A stretch of DNA of 64,000 nt from Alphaproteobacteria bacterium (GTDB lineage: Bacteria > Pseudomonadota > Alphaproteobacteria > Reyranellales > Reyranellaceae). The notes under the pieces were generated by a model that saw only the letters and a program-made list of their open reading frames with translations, was not told the DNA's origin and searched no databases. Of this stretch, positions 1-8,543 are shown one piece after another. Made by a program: the position numbers and the translations under genes. The stretch lies in NCBI GenBank assembly GCA_017308235.1, contig JAFKFL010000013.1:62001-126000 (forward strand). Reading direction: 5' to 3'. The first letter of the stretch is position 1, and every line of letters starts with the position of its first letter.

Positions 1-23
1 CTTGTTGCGTTGGGAGGCTTCCC

Positions 24-1367
24 TTGAGCGCTTACGCGGATCGTTTGCAGGAGCTTGCGATTGCTGCCGCTGACCGTTGCACCGGCTGCGGCAAATGCTT
101 CGAAGTCTGTCCGACCGCCCGAGAGATCGGTCTTGATGCGGGCGAGGCGACGCAGCGCGTGGCCGAGCTGTCGGCACTCACACGCGACGGCGCGGCTGCT
201 ACCAGTGGGTTGGAACAGTGGTTGAACGCCTGCGACGGCAGCGCCCGCTGCACTGCCGCCTGTCCCGAGGGCATCAACGTCCGCCAGTGGATCACTATCG
301 CCAAGCTGAAGGCTATCGAGGCAACTCGGCCCGTCGAGCAGGGCGCGGCCAATGCCGCCAGCCGCTTTCGTCACATGGCGCAGGCCGTCCGGCTTCTCGC
401 CAGCATGCAGCTGCCGTCGGATACGCTGCGCCGCATCCTGGCGCCGGCCGAGAAGCGTGCGGCGGATGTGCTTTTCTATACGGGCTGCAATGTGTTGCGT
501 ACGCCGCACATCGTTCTGAACGTGATGGACATCCTCGATGCGCTGAAGCTCGACTTCGACGTGGTCGGCGGCACTGCTCATTGCTGCGGCGTCTATCAGT
601 TCCAGGAAGCTGACCTGCCGACCTATGAGCGCATTGGCCATCGCACCTTCCAGCGCTTTGGCCAGTCGGGCGCATCGCACGTTCTCACCTGGTGTCCGAC
701 CTGCACCAAGAACTTCGGCGAGCTGGAAGAAGATGTCGAGGCGCCGTCTTTCGACCTTGGCCATGTGAGCGAATTCCTTGCGGCCAACCTCGATGCGCTG
801 AAGGCCGGCTTCAAGGCCGAGCAACCCAGGCGCCGCGTGGTCGTCCACGAGCATCTGGGCATCGGCGCCACCGTCGAGAGCATCGCCAAGCTCCTGCGGG
901 CCGTGCCCAACCTGGAGCTGATCGAGCTGCCGCAGGACTCGGGCTTCTCCTATGCCTGCGGCGGCGTGGCGGCGAAGTACAAGGAGCGGGAGGCGGCGAT
1001 CCATCGCGGCCTGGCGGAAGCGGCGGTCGCAGCCGGCGCCGACACCATCGTCACCATGTATCACTCCTGCCATCGCGCCTTCGCCGGTGCCGAAGCGGTC
1101 TATCCGCTCAAGGTGGTGAACTTCACCGACGTGATCGCCGAGGCCCTCGGCCGCGGCGGTCATCCCGACTACTACAGTCTCTACAAGAAGGGGGGCGCCA
1201 TGGACGAGGCCGTGGCTGCCGCGCGCAAATTCCTGCAGAGCAACGGAGTCAAGATCGACGAGGCTTCGGTCCAGTCGCTGACCGCCGACATCTTCAATGA
1301 AACCGGCCTGGCCGGTTCGCGCGAAGCCTTCGCGAGCGCCTTCACGGAACTCGCCCGCCAAGGCTGA
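24..1367 (+). CDS. (Fe-S)-binding protein with two CCG domains (HdrB/GlpC-like)
   Basis: Likely electron-transfer subunit of a membrane or flavoprotein oxidoreductase. The N-terminus carries a ferredoxin-type cysteine set (C19, C22, C25, C29, then C70, C76, C80), enough for two 4Fe-4S clusters. Two CCG-type domains follow. The first has an HCCG motif near residue 195 and a CPTC motif near residue 230. The second has only a single Cys in a YACGG motif near residue 308, followed by a YHSCHR motif, so it is degenerate compared with the usual CCG. Translation starts at TTG 24, with GGGAGG seven bases upstream. Partner genes are probably upstream, outside the window. The family (heterodisulfide reductase or glycolate/glycerol-3-phosphate dehydrogenase Fe-S subunits) is clear, but the substrate is not. 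Confidence 0.8.
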   Translation: MSAYADRLQELAIAAADRCTGCGKCFEVCPTAREIGLDAGEATQRVAELSALTRDGAAATSGLEQWLNACDGSARCTAACPEGINVRQWITIAKLKAIEATRPVEQGAANAASRFRHMAQAVRLLASMQLPSDTLRRILAPAEKRAADVLFYTGCNVLRTPHIVLNVMDILDALKLDFDVVGGTAHCCGVYQFQEADLPTYERIGHRTFQRFGQSGASHVLTWCPTCTKNFGELEEDVEAPSFDLGHVSEFLAANLDALKAGFKAEQPRRRVVVHEHLGIGATVESIAKLLRAVPNLELIELPQDSGFSYACGGVAAKYKEREAAIHRGLAEAAVAAGADTIVTMYHSCHRAFAGAEAVYPLKVVNFTDVIAEALGRGGHPDYYSLYKKGGAMDEAVAAARKFLQSNGVKIDEASVQSLTADIFNETGLAGSREAFASAFTELARQG

Positions 1368-1454
1368 TGGGCGGGGCTGATCCTGCTCCCGTCCTACTCC
1401 CTTTTCCCGGTGGACGGGGCGAAGGGCGCTGCCTATGGTCGGCCCACTCAGACG

Positions 1455-1655
1455 ATCCCTGTGGGAGAGACCGTTCCTTATGGAACGGCGCCGAAGGAGC
1501 AACCGACCCCGGAAACTCTCAGGCAAAAGGACCGCAAGGGGGATGGGTCTCTGGAAAGCGATGACTGCCTGACGGGCGGGCATCCACCGACGAAGTAAGG
1601 CCAGCCTTATAGTGATAGAAGGCAGCCGAATCTTTCAGGTCTCCGGACAGAGGGG
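1455..1655 (+). promoter_or_regulatory. Tandem glycine riboswitch (gcvT leader)
   Basis: This fills most of the 342-base gap before gcvT. Aptamer 1 (about 1461-1563) shows the conserved GGGAGAGACCG, GCCGAAGGAGCAA, AACTCTCAGGCAAAAGGAC and TCTGGAAAGC blocks. Aptamer 2 (about 1585-1655) shows CACCGACGAAGTAA, CCGAATCTTTCAGGT and GGACAGAG. Both are signature sequences of the glycine-binding gcvT RNA family, and a two-aptamer layout upstream of gcvT is the classical one. It is expected to turn the glycine cleavage operon on when glycine is high. I could not find a confident promoter in 1368-1454. Confidence 0.95.
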
Positions 1656-1693
1656 GTCGCGAACGGCGCAATCCTTGCGCCGGGCAAAGCGAC
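1656..1693 (+). promoter_or_regulatory. Riboswitch expression-platform hairpin
   Basis: Directly after aptamer 2 there is a two-part stem. Outer arms GTCGC (1656-1660) and GCGAC (1689-1693) enclose a perfect 8-bp inner stem, CGGCGCAA (1664-1671) with TTGCGCCG (1675-1682). No T-run follows, so it is not an intrinsic terminator. It ends seven bases before the gcvT Shine-Dalgarno GGAG (1700-1703), which suggests control of translation initiation rather than termination. That mechanism is inference. Confidence 0.55.
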
Positions 1694-1709
1694 TCTGACG
1701 GAGACTTGT

Positions 1710-2831
1710 TTGACGGAAACATCCGCCGGCCCTCTCAAGCGCACACCGCTCCATGCCCTGCACCGTGAGCTGGGCGCCCGCCTTGTACCGTTCGCGGGCT
1801 ACGAAATGCCCGTCCAGTATCCGACCGGCATCCTGGCCGAGCACACCCAGACGCGAACGGCTGCCGGCCTGTTCGACGTTTCGCACATGGGCCAGGTACG
1901 GCTGACGGCCAAGCCGGGTCAAAGCGCTGCCAAGGCGGTGGAGACGCTGGTGCCGGGCGACATCTCGGGTCTGCAGCCCGGCCAGCAGCGCTACACCCAG
2001 CTCACCAACGAGACGGGCGGCATCCTCGACGATTTGATGGTGACCAGTACCGGCGATCATCTGCTGGCAGTGCTCAATGCCGCCTGCAAGGACACCGATC
2101 TCGCGCATATCCAGAAACACCTCTCAGCGACGTGTGAGATCGAGCCGATGTTCTCGCGCGGGCTCATGGCGCTGCAGGGCCCGCAAGCGGCGCAGGCGCT
2201 GACGCGGCTCGCACCTTCGGTTGCGACCATGAAGTTCATGACCGGCACCTACGTCACGATCGATGGCGTCCAATGCTACGTCACGCGTTCGGGCTATACC
2301 GGCGGCGACGGCTACGAGATCTCGACACCAGCCGAGGCGACCGAAGCCATCGCGCGCAAGCTGTTGGCGCAGCCCGAGGTGAAGCCGATCGGACTCGGCG
2401 CTCGCGATTCGCTGCGCCTCGAAGCCGGTCTTTGCCTGTACGGCCATGACATCGACACCACCACGACGCCGATCGAAGCCGTTTTGCTCTGGAGCATCGG
2501 TAAGGAACGCCGTGTGCAGGGTGGATTTCCCGGCGCCGCGGTCATCCAGAAGCAGATCGCCGAGGGCGCGCCGCGCAAGCGGGTGGGACTGCTGCCCGAG
2601 GGCAAGGCGATCGCGCGTGAGGGCGCGGAGATCGCCATCGGCGGCAAGATCGTTGGCAAGGTGACCTCGGGTGGCTTCTCACCGACGCTCGGTCGCGCTG
2701 TCGCCATGGGCTATGTCGAACGCGCGCAGTCGGCCAATGGAACCAAGGTCGAGCTGGTCGTGCGCGGCAAGCCGGTGCCAGCCGAGATCTCGCCCATGCC
2801 TTTCGTCAAACACGCTTACTACCGCGGATAG
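1710..2831 (+). CDS. gcvT: Glycine cleavage system T protein (aminomethyltransferase)
   Basis: Transfers the methylene group from the aminomethyl-lipoyl H protein to tetrahydrofolate, releasing ammonia. The 373-residue length fits the family. The N-terminus (TPLHALHRELGARLVPFAGYEMPVQYP region) and the TRSGYTGGDGYE segment near residue 195 are typical GcvT folate-domain sequences. Translation begins at TTG 1710 with GGAG six bases upstream. It is first in the gcvT-gcvH-gcvPA-gcvPB operon and lies directly under the glycine riboswitch. Confidence 0.97.
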   Translation: MTETSAGPLKRTPLHALHRELGARLVPFAGYEMPVQYPTGILAEHTQTRTAAGLFDVSHMGQVRLTAKPGQSAAKAVETLVPGDISGLQPGQQRYTQLTNETGGILDDLMVTSTGDHLLAVLNAACKDTDLAHIQKHLSATCEIEPMFSRGLMALQGPQAAQALTRLAPSVATMKFMTGTYVTIDGVQCYVTRSGYTGGDGYEISTPAEATEAIARKLLAQPEVKPIGLGARDSLRLEAGLCLYGHDIDTTTTPIEAVLLWSIGKERRVQGGFPGAAVIQKQIAEGAPRKRVGLLPEGKAIAREGAEIAIGGKIVGKVTSGGFSPTLGRAVAMGYVERAQSANGTKVELVVRGKPVPAEISPMPFVKHAYYRG

Positions 2832-2840
2832 GAGCCGCTC

Positions 2841-3215
2841 ATGAGCACCAAATACACCAACGAGCACGAGTGGATCCGCATTGAAGGCGATGTCGGCACG
2901 ATCGGCATCACGAGCTATGCCCAGGAGCAACTGGGCGACGTCGTGTTCGTCGAAGTGCCTGCCGTCGGCCGCAAGGTGGCCAAGGGCGAATCGGTGGCCG
3001 TCGTCGAATCGGTGAAGGCCGCGTCCGACATCTATGCTCCTATCACCGGCGAGGTGGTCGAGTCCAATGCCGCACTGGCCGACAGCCCCGGCGACGTGAA
3101 TGCCGAGCCGACGGGCAAGGGGTGGTTCTTCAAGATCAAGTTCTCGAACAAGGCCGAACTCGACGGGCTGATGGATGACGCGGCCTACGACGCCTTCGTG
3201 AAGAGCCTCGGCTAA
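2841..3215 (+). CDS. gcvH: Glycine cleavage system H protein
   Basis: Lipoyl carrier protein of the glycine cleavage complex that shuttles the aminomethyl group between P, T and L proteins. It has 124 residues, the usual length. The lipoylated lysine is Lys59 in the [10 protein letters not shown] motif. It starts nine bases after the gcvT stop, inside the gcv operon. The dihydrolipoyl dehydrogenase needed to reoxidise it may be the lpdA product at 44993. Confidence 0.97.
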   Translation: MSTKYTNEHEWIRIEGDVGTIGITSYAQEQLGDVVFVEVPAVGRKVAKGESVAVVESVKAASDIYAPITGEVVESNAALADSPGDVNAEPTGKGWFFKIKFSNKAELDGLMDDAAYDAFVKSLG

Positions 3216-3227
3216 TCGGAGCAACGC

Positions 3228-4574
3228 ATGCGCTATCTCCCTCTGACAGAGCAGGACCGCCGCGAGATGCTGGCGGTGATCGGTGCGAAGTCGGTCGACG
3301 AGCTGTTCCGGGACGTACCCCAGTCGGCAAGGCTGCCGGGCAAGATCGCGGGCCTGCCGGATCACCAGGGCGAACTCGAGGTCGAACGGGCCTTCCAGGC
3401 CTTCGCGGCGAAGAACATTTCGCCCTCGGCCGCACCCTCATTCATTGGCGCCGGCGCCTACCGCCATCACGTCCCCTCGACCGTCGACTACATGATCCAG
3501 CGCGGCGAGTTCCTGACCTCCTACACGCCGTATCAGCCCGAGATCACGCAGGGCACGCTGCAGTATCTGTTCGAGTTCCAGACCCAGATCACACTGCTCA
3601 CCGGCATGGAGGTGGCCAATGCCTCCATGTACGACGGCTCGACCGGCACGTCGGAAGCGGTGCTGATGGCCAACCGCGTCACCCGGCGGCACAAGGCGCT
3701 GATCTCGGGCGGCCTGCATCCGCATTACCGCCGCATCATCGAGACCACCGCGCGTTGGGAAGGTTTTAGCACCGTCATCGGCAAGGCCGATGTCGAGGGG
3801 CTCGAGGACCTGATCGCGAGCATCGACAAGGAGACGTCCTGCGTCGTCGTGCAGAATCCGAGCTTCTTCGGCCATGTGCGCGACTTCACCAAGCTCGCCG
3901 CCGCCTGCCATGCCGCGGGTGCGCTCCTGATCGTGGTGGTGACCGAAGTCGTGTCGCTCGGCCTTATCATGCCGCCGGGCGAGATGGGCGCCGATATCGT
4001 GGTCTGCGAAGGCCAGTCGATCGGCAACGGGCTTGGTTTCGGCGGACCCTATGTCGGCCTGTTCGCCACGCGCGAGAAATACATGCGCCAGATGCCGGGG
4101 CGGCTGGTTGGCGAGACCGTCGACGCCGACGGCAAGCGCGGTTTTGTGCTGACGCTCTCCACGCGCGAGCAGCATATCCGCCGCGAGAAGGCGACCTCCA
4201 ACATCTGCACCAACGCCGGTCTCTGTGCGCTCGCCTTCACGGTGCATCTCACCTTGCTGGGCGAGGCGGGCTTTCGCCGGCTGGCCGAACTGAACCATGC
4301 CAAGGCGAGCGAGCTTGCTGACCGCGTGTCGGCGGTGCCGGGCGTGCAGCTCGTGAACGAGAGCTTCTTCAACGAGTTCACCGTGCGGCTGCCCAAGCCT
4401 GCGGTACCCGTCGTCGAGGCGTTGGCGGCCCGGCGCATCCTGGGCGGCCTGCCGGTATCGCGACTCATTCCCGACGATCTGTCGGTCGCGAACCTCCTGC
4501 TGTTGGCTGCGACCGAGACCTCCACCGAGCATGGCATGGGCCCGCTGGTCTCCGCTCTGAAGGAGGTGCTGTGA
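3228..4574 (+). CDS. gcvPA: Glycine dehydrogenase (decarboxylating) subunit 1
   Basis: N-terminal half of the P protein as a separate 448-residue polypeptide. With GcvPB it forms the heteromeric PLP enzyme that decarboxylates glycine and loads H protein. It begins with the typical [15 protein letters not shown] segment and carries the conserved [14 protein letters not shown] and NASMYDGST blocks near residues 98-130. It follows gcvH by 12 bases and overlaps gcvPB by one base. The split P protein is a real two-subunit form, not a frameshift, because both halves have normal ends and their own ribosome-binding sites. Confidence 0.96.
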   Translation: MRYLPLTEQDRREMLAVIGAKSVDELFRDVPQSARLPGKIAGLPDHQGELEVERAFQAFAAKNISPSAAPSFIGAGAYRHHVPSTVDYMIQRGEFLTSYTPYQPEITQGTLQYLFEFQTQITLLTGMEVANASMYDGSTGTSEAVLMANRVTRRHKALISGGLHPHYRRIIETTARWEGFSTVIGKADVEGLEDLIASIDKETSCVVVQNPSFFGHVRDFTKLAAACHAAGALLIVVVTEVVSLGLIMPPGEMGADIVVCEGQSIGNGLGFGGPYVGLFATREKYMRQMPGRLVGETVDADGKRGFVLTLSTREQHIRREKATSNICTNAGLCALAFTVHLTLLGEAGFRRLAELNHAKASELADRVSAVPGVQLVNESFFNEFTVRLPKPAVPVVEALAARRILGGLPVSRLIPDDLSVANLLLLAATETSTEHGMGPLVSALKEVL

Positions 4575-6172
4575 TGGTCGAGTCGCTAGACCGCAGCCAG
4601 GGCCGTGCCGGCGCGCCGGCCACCGCTGGCTCCAGCACTCCCGCCACCTTCACCGGCAATCGCGCTCTGCAGATCGAGGAGCCGCTGATCTTCGAGATGG
4701 GGCAGCCGGGACGCTGCGGCGTCGACCTGCCGGAGCCGCCGAAGGTCAAGGATCGCCTCAACGGCCTGCGCCGCAATGGCGAGATTGGCCTGCCGGGGCT
4801 GAGCGAGCCGCAGGTCGTGCAGCACTACACGCGGCTCAGCCAGAAGAACTACGCCATCGACATGGGCGTCTATCCCCTGGGCTCGTGCACCATGAAGCAC
4901 AATCCCCGGATCAACGAGAAAGTGGCGAGGCTGGCGGGCATAGGCGATCTCCATCCGCTGCAGCCGGTCTCCACCGTGCAGGGCGCGCTGGAGCTGATCG
5001 ACAGCCTCGCGCATTGGCTGAAGACGCTCACCGGCATGCCGGCCGTGGCGATGTCGCCGGCCGCCGGTGCGCATGGCGAGATGTGCGGGATGATGGCGAT
5101 CGCCGCCGCCCTCGAGGCCAAGGGCGAACGCGCCAAGCGGCGCATCGTGCTGGCGCCCGAGTCGGCGCACGGCACCAATCCAGCGACGGCGGCAGCGCTC
5201 GGCTTCACCGTGAAGCCGATCCCGGCCAATGCCAGGGGCCGCGTCGATCTTGCCGCGCTCAAATCGGCCCTGGGGCCCGAGGTGGCGGCGATCATGCTGA
5301 CTAACCCCAACACCTGCGGCCTGTTCGAATCGGAGATCATCGAGATCTCCAAGGCTGTGCACGAGGCGGGGGCCTACTTCTATTGCGACGGCGCCAACTT
5401 CAACGCCATCGTCGGCCGCGTGCGGCCGGGCGACCTCGGCGTCGATTGCATGCACATCAACCTGCACAAGACCTTCTCGACCCCACACGGCGGCGGCGGG
5501 CCGGGCGCAGGACCGGTGGTGCTGTCGGCGGCGCTGGCGCCTTACGCGCCCTATCCCTGGATCGTGAAGCAGGGCGATGCGTGGACCGTGGCCGAGGACG
5601 GCGCCAAGGTCGATGGCAAGCCGCTTGGCCGGCTGAAAGCCTTCCACGGCCAGATGGGCATGTTCACCCGCGCGCTCGCCTACATCATGAGCCATGGCGC
5701 CGACGGCCTGAAGCAGGCCGCGGAGGATGCGGTCCTGAGCGCCAACTATGTGATGGCCGCGCTGAAGGATGTCATGACGCCGGCCTTCGAAGGCCCGTGC
5801 ATGCACGAAGCGCTGTTCGACGACAGCTTCCTCAAGGACACCGGCGTCAGCACTCTCGACTTCGCCAAGGCGATGATCGACGAGGGCTACCATCCCATGA
5901 CCATGTACTTTCCGCTGGTGGTGCATGGCGCGATGCTGGTCGAGCCGACCGAAAGCCAGGCCAAGGAAGATCTCGACCTGTTTATTGCCGCGATGCGGTC
6001 GCTGACCGAGCGCGCGAAGAGCGGAACGGCCGCCGAGGATTTCAAGGCGGCGCCGCGCTATTCGCCGCGCCGCCGCCTCGACGAGACGCTTGCTGCGCGC
6101 AAGCCGATCCTGCGCTGGCGTCCCAGCAACAGTCCGCCAGGCGGCGATCCAATGCGGCAGGCCGCCGAATAA
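4574..6172 (+). CDS. gcvPB: Glycine dehydrogenase (decarboxylating) subunit 2
   Basis: C-terminal, PLP-binding half of the glycine decarboxylase. The PLP lysine lies in the NLHKTFSTPHGGGGPG motif near residue 300. I chose ATG 4574, which shares its A with the gcvPA stop codon and has AGGAGG (4561-4566) seven bases upstream; GTG 4571 is the only other option. The N-terminus carries about 25 residues of low-complexity Ala/Ser/Thr-rich sequence before the conserved RALQIEEPLIFE block, slightly longer than many homologues. It is the last gene of the riboswitch-controlled gcv operon. Confidence 0.96.
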   Translation: MVESLDRSQGRAGAPATAGSSTPATFTGNRALQIEEPLIFEMGQPGRCGVDLPEPPKVKDRLNGLRRNGEIGLPGLSEPQVVQHYTRLSQKNYAIDMGVYPLGSCTMKHNPRINEKVARLAGIGDLHPLQPVSTVQGALELIDSLAHWLKTLTGMPAVAMSPAAGAHGEMCGMMAIAAALEAKGERAKRRIVLAPESAHGTNPATAAALGFTVKPIPANARGRVDLAALKSALGPEVAAIMLTNPNTCGLFESEIIEISKAVHEAGAYFYCDGANFNAIVGRVRPGDLGVDCMHINLHKTFSTPHGGGGPGAGPVVLSAALAPYAPYPWIVKQGDAWTVAEDGAKVDGKPLGRLKAFHGQMGMFTRALAYIMSHGADGLKQAAEDAVLSANYVMAALKDVMTPAFEGPCMHEALFDDSFLKDTGVSTLDFAKAMIDEGYHPMTMYFPLVVHGAMLVEPTESQAKEDLDLFIAAMRSLTERAKSGTAAEDFKAAPRYSPRRRLDETLAARKPILRWRPSNSPPGGDPMRQAAE

Positions 6173-6181
6173 CGCTCTAAG

Positions 6182-6208
6182 CTCTCCTCCCGGAGTAAGG
6201 GAGGAGAG
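6182..6208 (+). promoter_or_regulatory. Perfect hairpin covering the Shine-Dalgarno of the next gene
   Basis: CTCTCCTCCC (6182-6191) is an exact reverse complement of GGGAGGAGAG (6199-6208), with a 7-base loop. The 3' arm is itself the purine-rich ribosome-binding site for the gene starting at ATG 6213. The stem would therefore hide the SD in the transcript. It lies 10 bases after the gcvPB stop and has no T-run, so it is a poor intrinsic terminator. Confidence 0.6.
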
Positions 6209-6212
6209 AGGC

Positions 6213-7247
6213 ATGCGCGTTTTTACGTCGCTTCCGCAGCGGGATCTGCGCAAGGTTGGTCCCGAAGCCCAGGCGATCGAGGCCGCCGGCTACACGGGCG
6301 TCAGCACGCAGGAAAACAAGCACGACCCCTTCCTGTCGCTGGCGGTCGCCGGCGCCGCAACACGGCGGATCGAGCTGCATACCAGCGTCGCCATCGCCTT
6401 CGCCCGCTCTCCCATGGTCTGCGCCAATATCGGCTGGGATCTTGCCGCGAGCACGGGCGGGCGCTTCACGCTGGGGTTGGGATCGCAGATCCGCGCGCAC
6501 AACGAACGGCGCTTCTCCGTGCCGTGGTCGGCGCCGGCGCCGCGCATGCGGGAATACGTGCAGGCCGTGCGAGCGATCTGGGCGGCCTGGAAGGGTGACG
6601 GCAAGCTCGCCTACGAAGGCAAGCATTATCGCTTCACGCTCATGACGCCCAACTTCGTGCCCGAGCCTTATGAAGGTCCGGCACCGCGTATTGGCATCGC
6701 CGCCGTCGGGCCGGCGATGCTGAAAGTGTCGGCCGAGGAATGCGACGGCGTGAAGCTCCATGTCTTCTGCACCCGCAAATACCTCGAGCAGAAGATACAG
6801 CCGATCCTCGCCGAGGGGCTCGCCAAGGCCGGCCGTGCGCGGGAGACCTTCGATATCTCGGGCGGCGGCTTCGTGGTCACCGGCAAGGACGACGAGGCGG
6901 TCGCGAAGCTGTTCGACTGGGTGCGCTATCGCGTGGCCTTCTACGGCTCGACGCCGGCCTATTGGCCGGTGTTCGAGGAGCACGGGCTGGGCGACCTTGG
7001 CCGCAAGCTCAACGCCATGACCAAGGCGGGGCAATGGAACGAGATTGCCGCGCAAGTGTCGGATGACGTGGTGCATCTCTTCGCCGCTGTCGGCCGGCAC
7101 GACCAGATCGCCAAGGCGATCGAGGCGCGGTTCGGCGGCCTGGTCGATTCAGTGGGCGCCAGCGCCAATGCCGCTCAGCCGTCGGACTTGCCGCCCGATC
7201 TGATCCATGACATCGCGGAGATCCCGACGCGCTATCAGGCGGCTTAG
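6213..7247 (+). CDS. LLM-class F420-dependent oxidoreductase (TIGR03617-like)
   Basis: A 344-residue TIM-barrel flavin/F420 oxidoreductase of the luciferase-like monooxygenase superfamily. Family features include the TRRIELHTSVAIAFARSP and GGRFTLGLGSQIRAHNERRF segments, and a C-terminal region that ends with GRHDQIAKAIEARFGGLVD. The start at ATG 6213 is preceded by GGGAGGAGAG; an upstream extension into gcvPB has no family similarity. The substrate is unknown. In bacteria without confirmed F420 the cofactor may be FMN. It is on the gcv strand, but its SD is inside a hairpin, so its output may be set separately. Confidence 0.8.
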   Translation: MRVFTSLPQRDLRKVGPEAQAIEAAGYTGVSTQENKHDPFLSLAVAGAATRRIELHTSVAIAFARSPMVCANIGWDLAASTGGRFTLGLGSQIRAHNERRFSVPWSAPAPRMREYVQAVRAIWAAWKGDGKLAYEGKHYRFTLMTPNFVPEPYEGPAPRIGIAAVGPAMLKVSAEECDGVKLHVFCTRKYLEQKIQPILAEGLAKAGRARETFDISGGGFVVTGKDDEAVAKLFDWVRYRVAFYGSTPAYWPVFEEHGLGDLGRKLNAMTKAGQWNEIAAQVSDDVVHLFAAVGRHDQIAKAIEARFGGLVDSVGASANAAQPSDLPPDLIHDIAEIPTRYQAA

Positions 7248-7253
7248 TCTTTT

Positions 7254-7311
7254 GGACCGCGCGCATCCTGCGCGCTCATTTTTGAGAGCGCGCGCAGGAT
7301 GCGCGCGGTCC
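7254..7311. repeat. REP-like intergenic palindrome
   Basis: A 22-bp perfect inverted repeat: the arm at 7254-7275 begins GGACCGCGCGCATCC, and its exact complement is at 7290-7311. The 14-base loop is T-rich. The arm is made of alternating CG/GC tracts around a CATCCTG core. It sits between two converging transcription units, six bases after the stop of the plus-strand oxidoreductase gene. It could act as a bidirectional transcription or mRNA-decay barrier. The composition is like dispersed REP elements of alphaproteobacteria. Confidence 0.7.
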
Positions 7312-7332
7312 GGAAGAAGACGCGGCTTCGGC

Positions 7333-7363
7333 AAAGAAAAAGCCCCCGTCTTGCGACGGGGGC
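7333..7363 (-). terminator. Intrinsic terminator of the F0 ATP synthase operon
   Basis: On the minus strand, GCCCCCGTC pairs with GACGGGGGC (9-bp stem, 4-base loop, plus coordinates 7342-7363). It is followed immediately by TTTTTCTTT. This is a textbook rho-independent terminator placed 50 bases beyond the atpF stop. Confidence 0.9.
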
Positions 7364-7412
7364 GCCAGGTAGCCCGCGATTGTTTTGTGCGGGCGATGCG
7401 AATGTCTGAAGA

Positions 7413-7946
7413 TCAGTGCAGACGGCGCGGCAACTCGGCGATCGCTTCGTCGACCAGCTTCTCGGCCTTGCCGCTGCCGACCTGCTCGCGCAGCAACGTC
7501 CGCGTGGCGGTGAGCGCCAGGTCAACGGCTGTGTCGCGCACGTGCTTGGCGGCCGAAGCTTCGGACTGGGTGATCCGGTCGAGTGCCTGCTGCTCGCGCA
7601 GCGCAATCGCCGCCTCGAGGTGCTGCGCTGCATGCTGCTGCATGCGCTGAACTTCCTCACGGGCCTGGGCCACGATCGCCTCGGCCTCGGCCGCGGCCTC
7701 GTCCAGCGTGCGTTGGGCATCGGCCTTGGCACGCAGCGCGTCGGCGCGCAGCTTCTCGGCATCCCCCAAAGCGCGTGCGATGTCTGCCGAGCGCTTATCG
7801 AGCAGGCCCGAGAGCCGTGCCCACAGGATCTTGCCCAGCAACGCGATGAACAGCAGGAAGGCGATGGCGACCCAGGTTTCCGGATCGGCGAAAAAGCTTG
7901 TGTGCTCGGCAGCCCCTTCGGAGCCGGCGGCCCATGCGCTGCCCAT
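7413..7946 (-). CDS. atpF: F0F1 ATP synthase subunit b
   Basis: Peripheral-stalk subunit linking the membrane a/c sector to F1. It has 177 residues: a short N-terminal segment, one membrane helix near residues 25-45, then a long charged Ala/Glu/Arg-rich helix ending near the C-terminus. It is the last gene of atpI-B-E-F'-F. Its ATG shares one base with the stop codon of the b' gene (TGATG), implying translational coupling. The intrinsic terminator follows. Confidence 0.93.
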   Translation of the reverse strand: MGSAWAAGSEGAAEHTSFFADPETWVAIAFLLFIALLGKILWARLSGLLDKRSADIARALGDAEKLRADALRAKADAQRTLDEAAAEAEAIVAQAREEVQRMQQHAAQHLEAAIALREQQALDRITQSEASAAKHVRDTAVDLALTATRTLLREQVGSGKAEKLVDEAIAELPRRLH

Positions 7947-8518
7947 CAGCGACCTCCCTTGGCGAGCGCGACCTTGGCGCCGAGTGCGGCCTTGTCTGCA
8001 GGCTGGCCGGCAAGCTTGGCATAGACGTCGGCTGCGATGTCGTGCGCCATGTCCTCGATGCCCTCCAGGACCTGCGAGCGCTGACCGGCGATGCGTTTTT
8101 CGGCCTCGTCGATCTTGGCACCCAGCCGTTGGCCGAGCTCGGCGAGCCTGGCCGTGGCGGCCGCACTATCGGCTTCGCTGCGCTCGCGTTGCAGACGACG
8201 CGCCTGCTCGCGCGCGTCGCTCAGGCGCTTCTCGTAGGCGGTGACCAGCGCGCGGGTTTCCTCGCTTGCCTTCTCGGCCGCATCCAGGTCGCCCTGTATC
8301 TTGCCCTGGCGCTTCTCCAGCGTGCCGGAGATCGCGGGGATCGCGGCCTTCGACATCACGAAGTACAGCACCGCGAAGGCGATCACCAACCAGACGATCT
8401 GAGGCGCGAAGTCGTGGAAGTTGAGCTGCGGCATGCCGCCATCGGCAGCCGCATGCGCCGCTCCACTTGCGCCCAGAACGGCCAAGGCCGCGAACGCGCT
8501 GTACACCGGTATCCGCAT
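7946..8518 (-). CDS. F0F1 ATP synthase subunit b' (second stalk subunit)
   Basis: Second, diverged b subunit that pairs with AtpF, as in photosynthetic and many other alphaproteobacteria. It has 190 residues, with a membrane helix near residues 37-58 (IVWLVIAFAVLYFVM) and a long charged coiled coil after it. It also has an N-terminal stretch that looks like a cleavable signal peptide (MRIPVYSAFAALAVLGASG, then AHA/A near residue 24), giving two hydrophobic segments. The gene is often called atpF' or atpG in such operons. Confidence 0.9.
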   Translation of the reverse strand: MRIPVYSAFAALAVLGASGAAHAAADGGMPQLNFHDFAPQIVWLVIAFAVLYFVMSKAAIPAISGTLEKRQGKIQGDLDAAEKASEETRALVTAYEKRLSDAREQARRLQRERSEADSAAATARLAELGQRLGAKIDEAEKRIAGQRSQVLEGIEDMAHDIAADVYAKLAGQPADKAALGAKVALAKGGR

Positions 8519-8543
8519 GATCTTGGTCCCAAGCCTTTCGGGC

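Noticed and set aside
3228-6172. gcvP looks broken into two pieces
   Set aside because: The two-subunit P protein is a normal form; each part has a proper start, SD and end.
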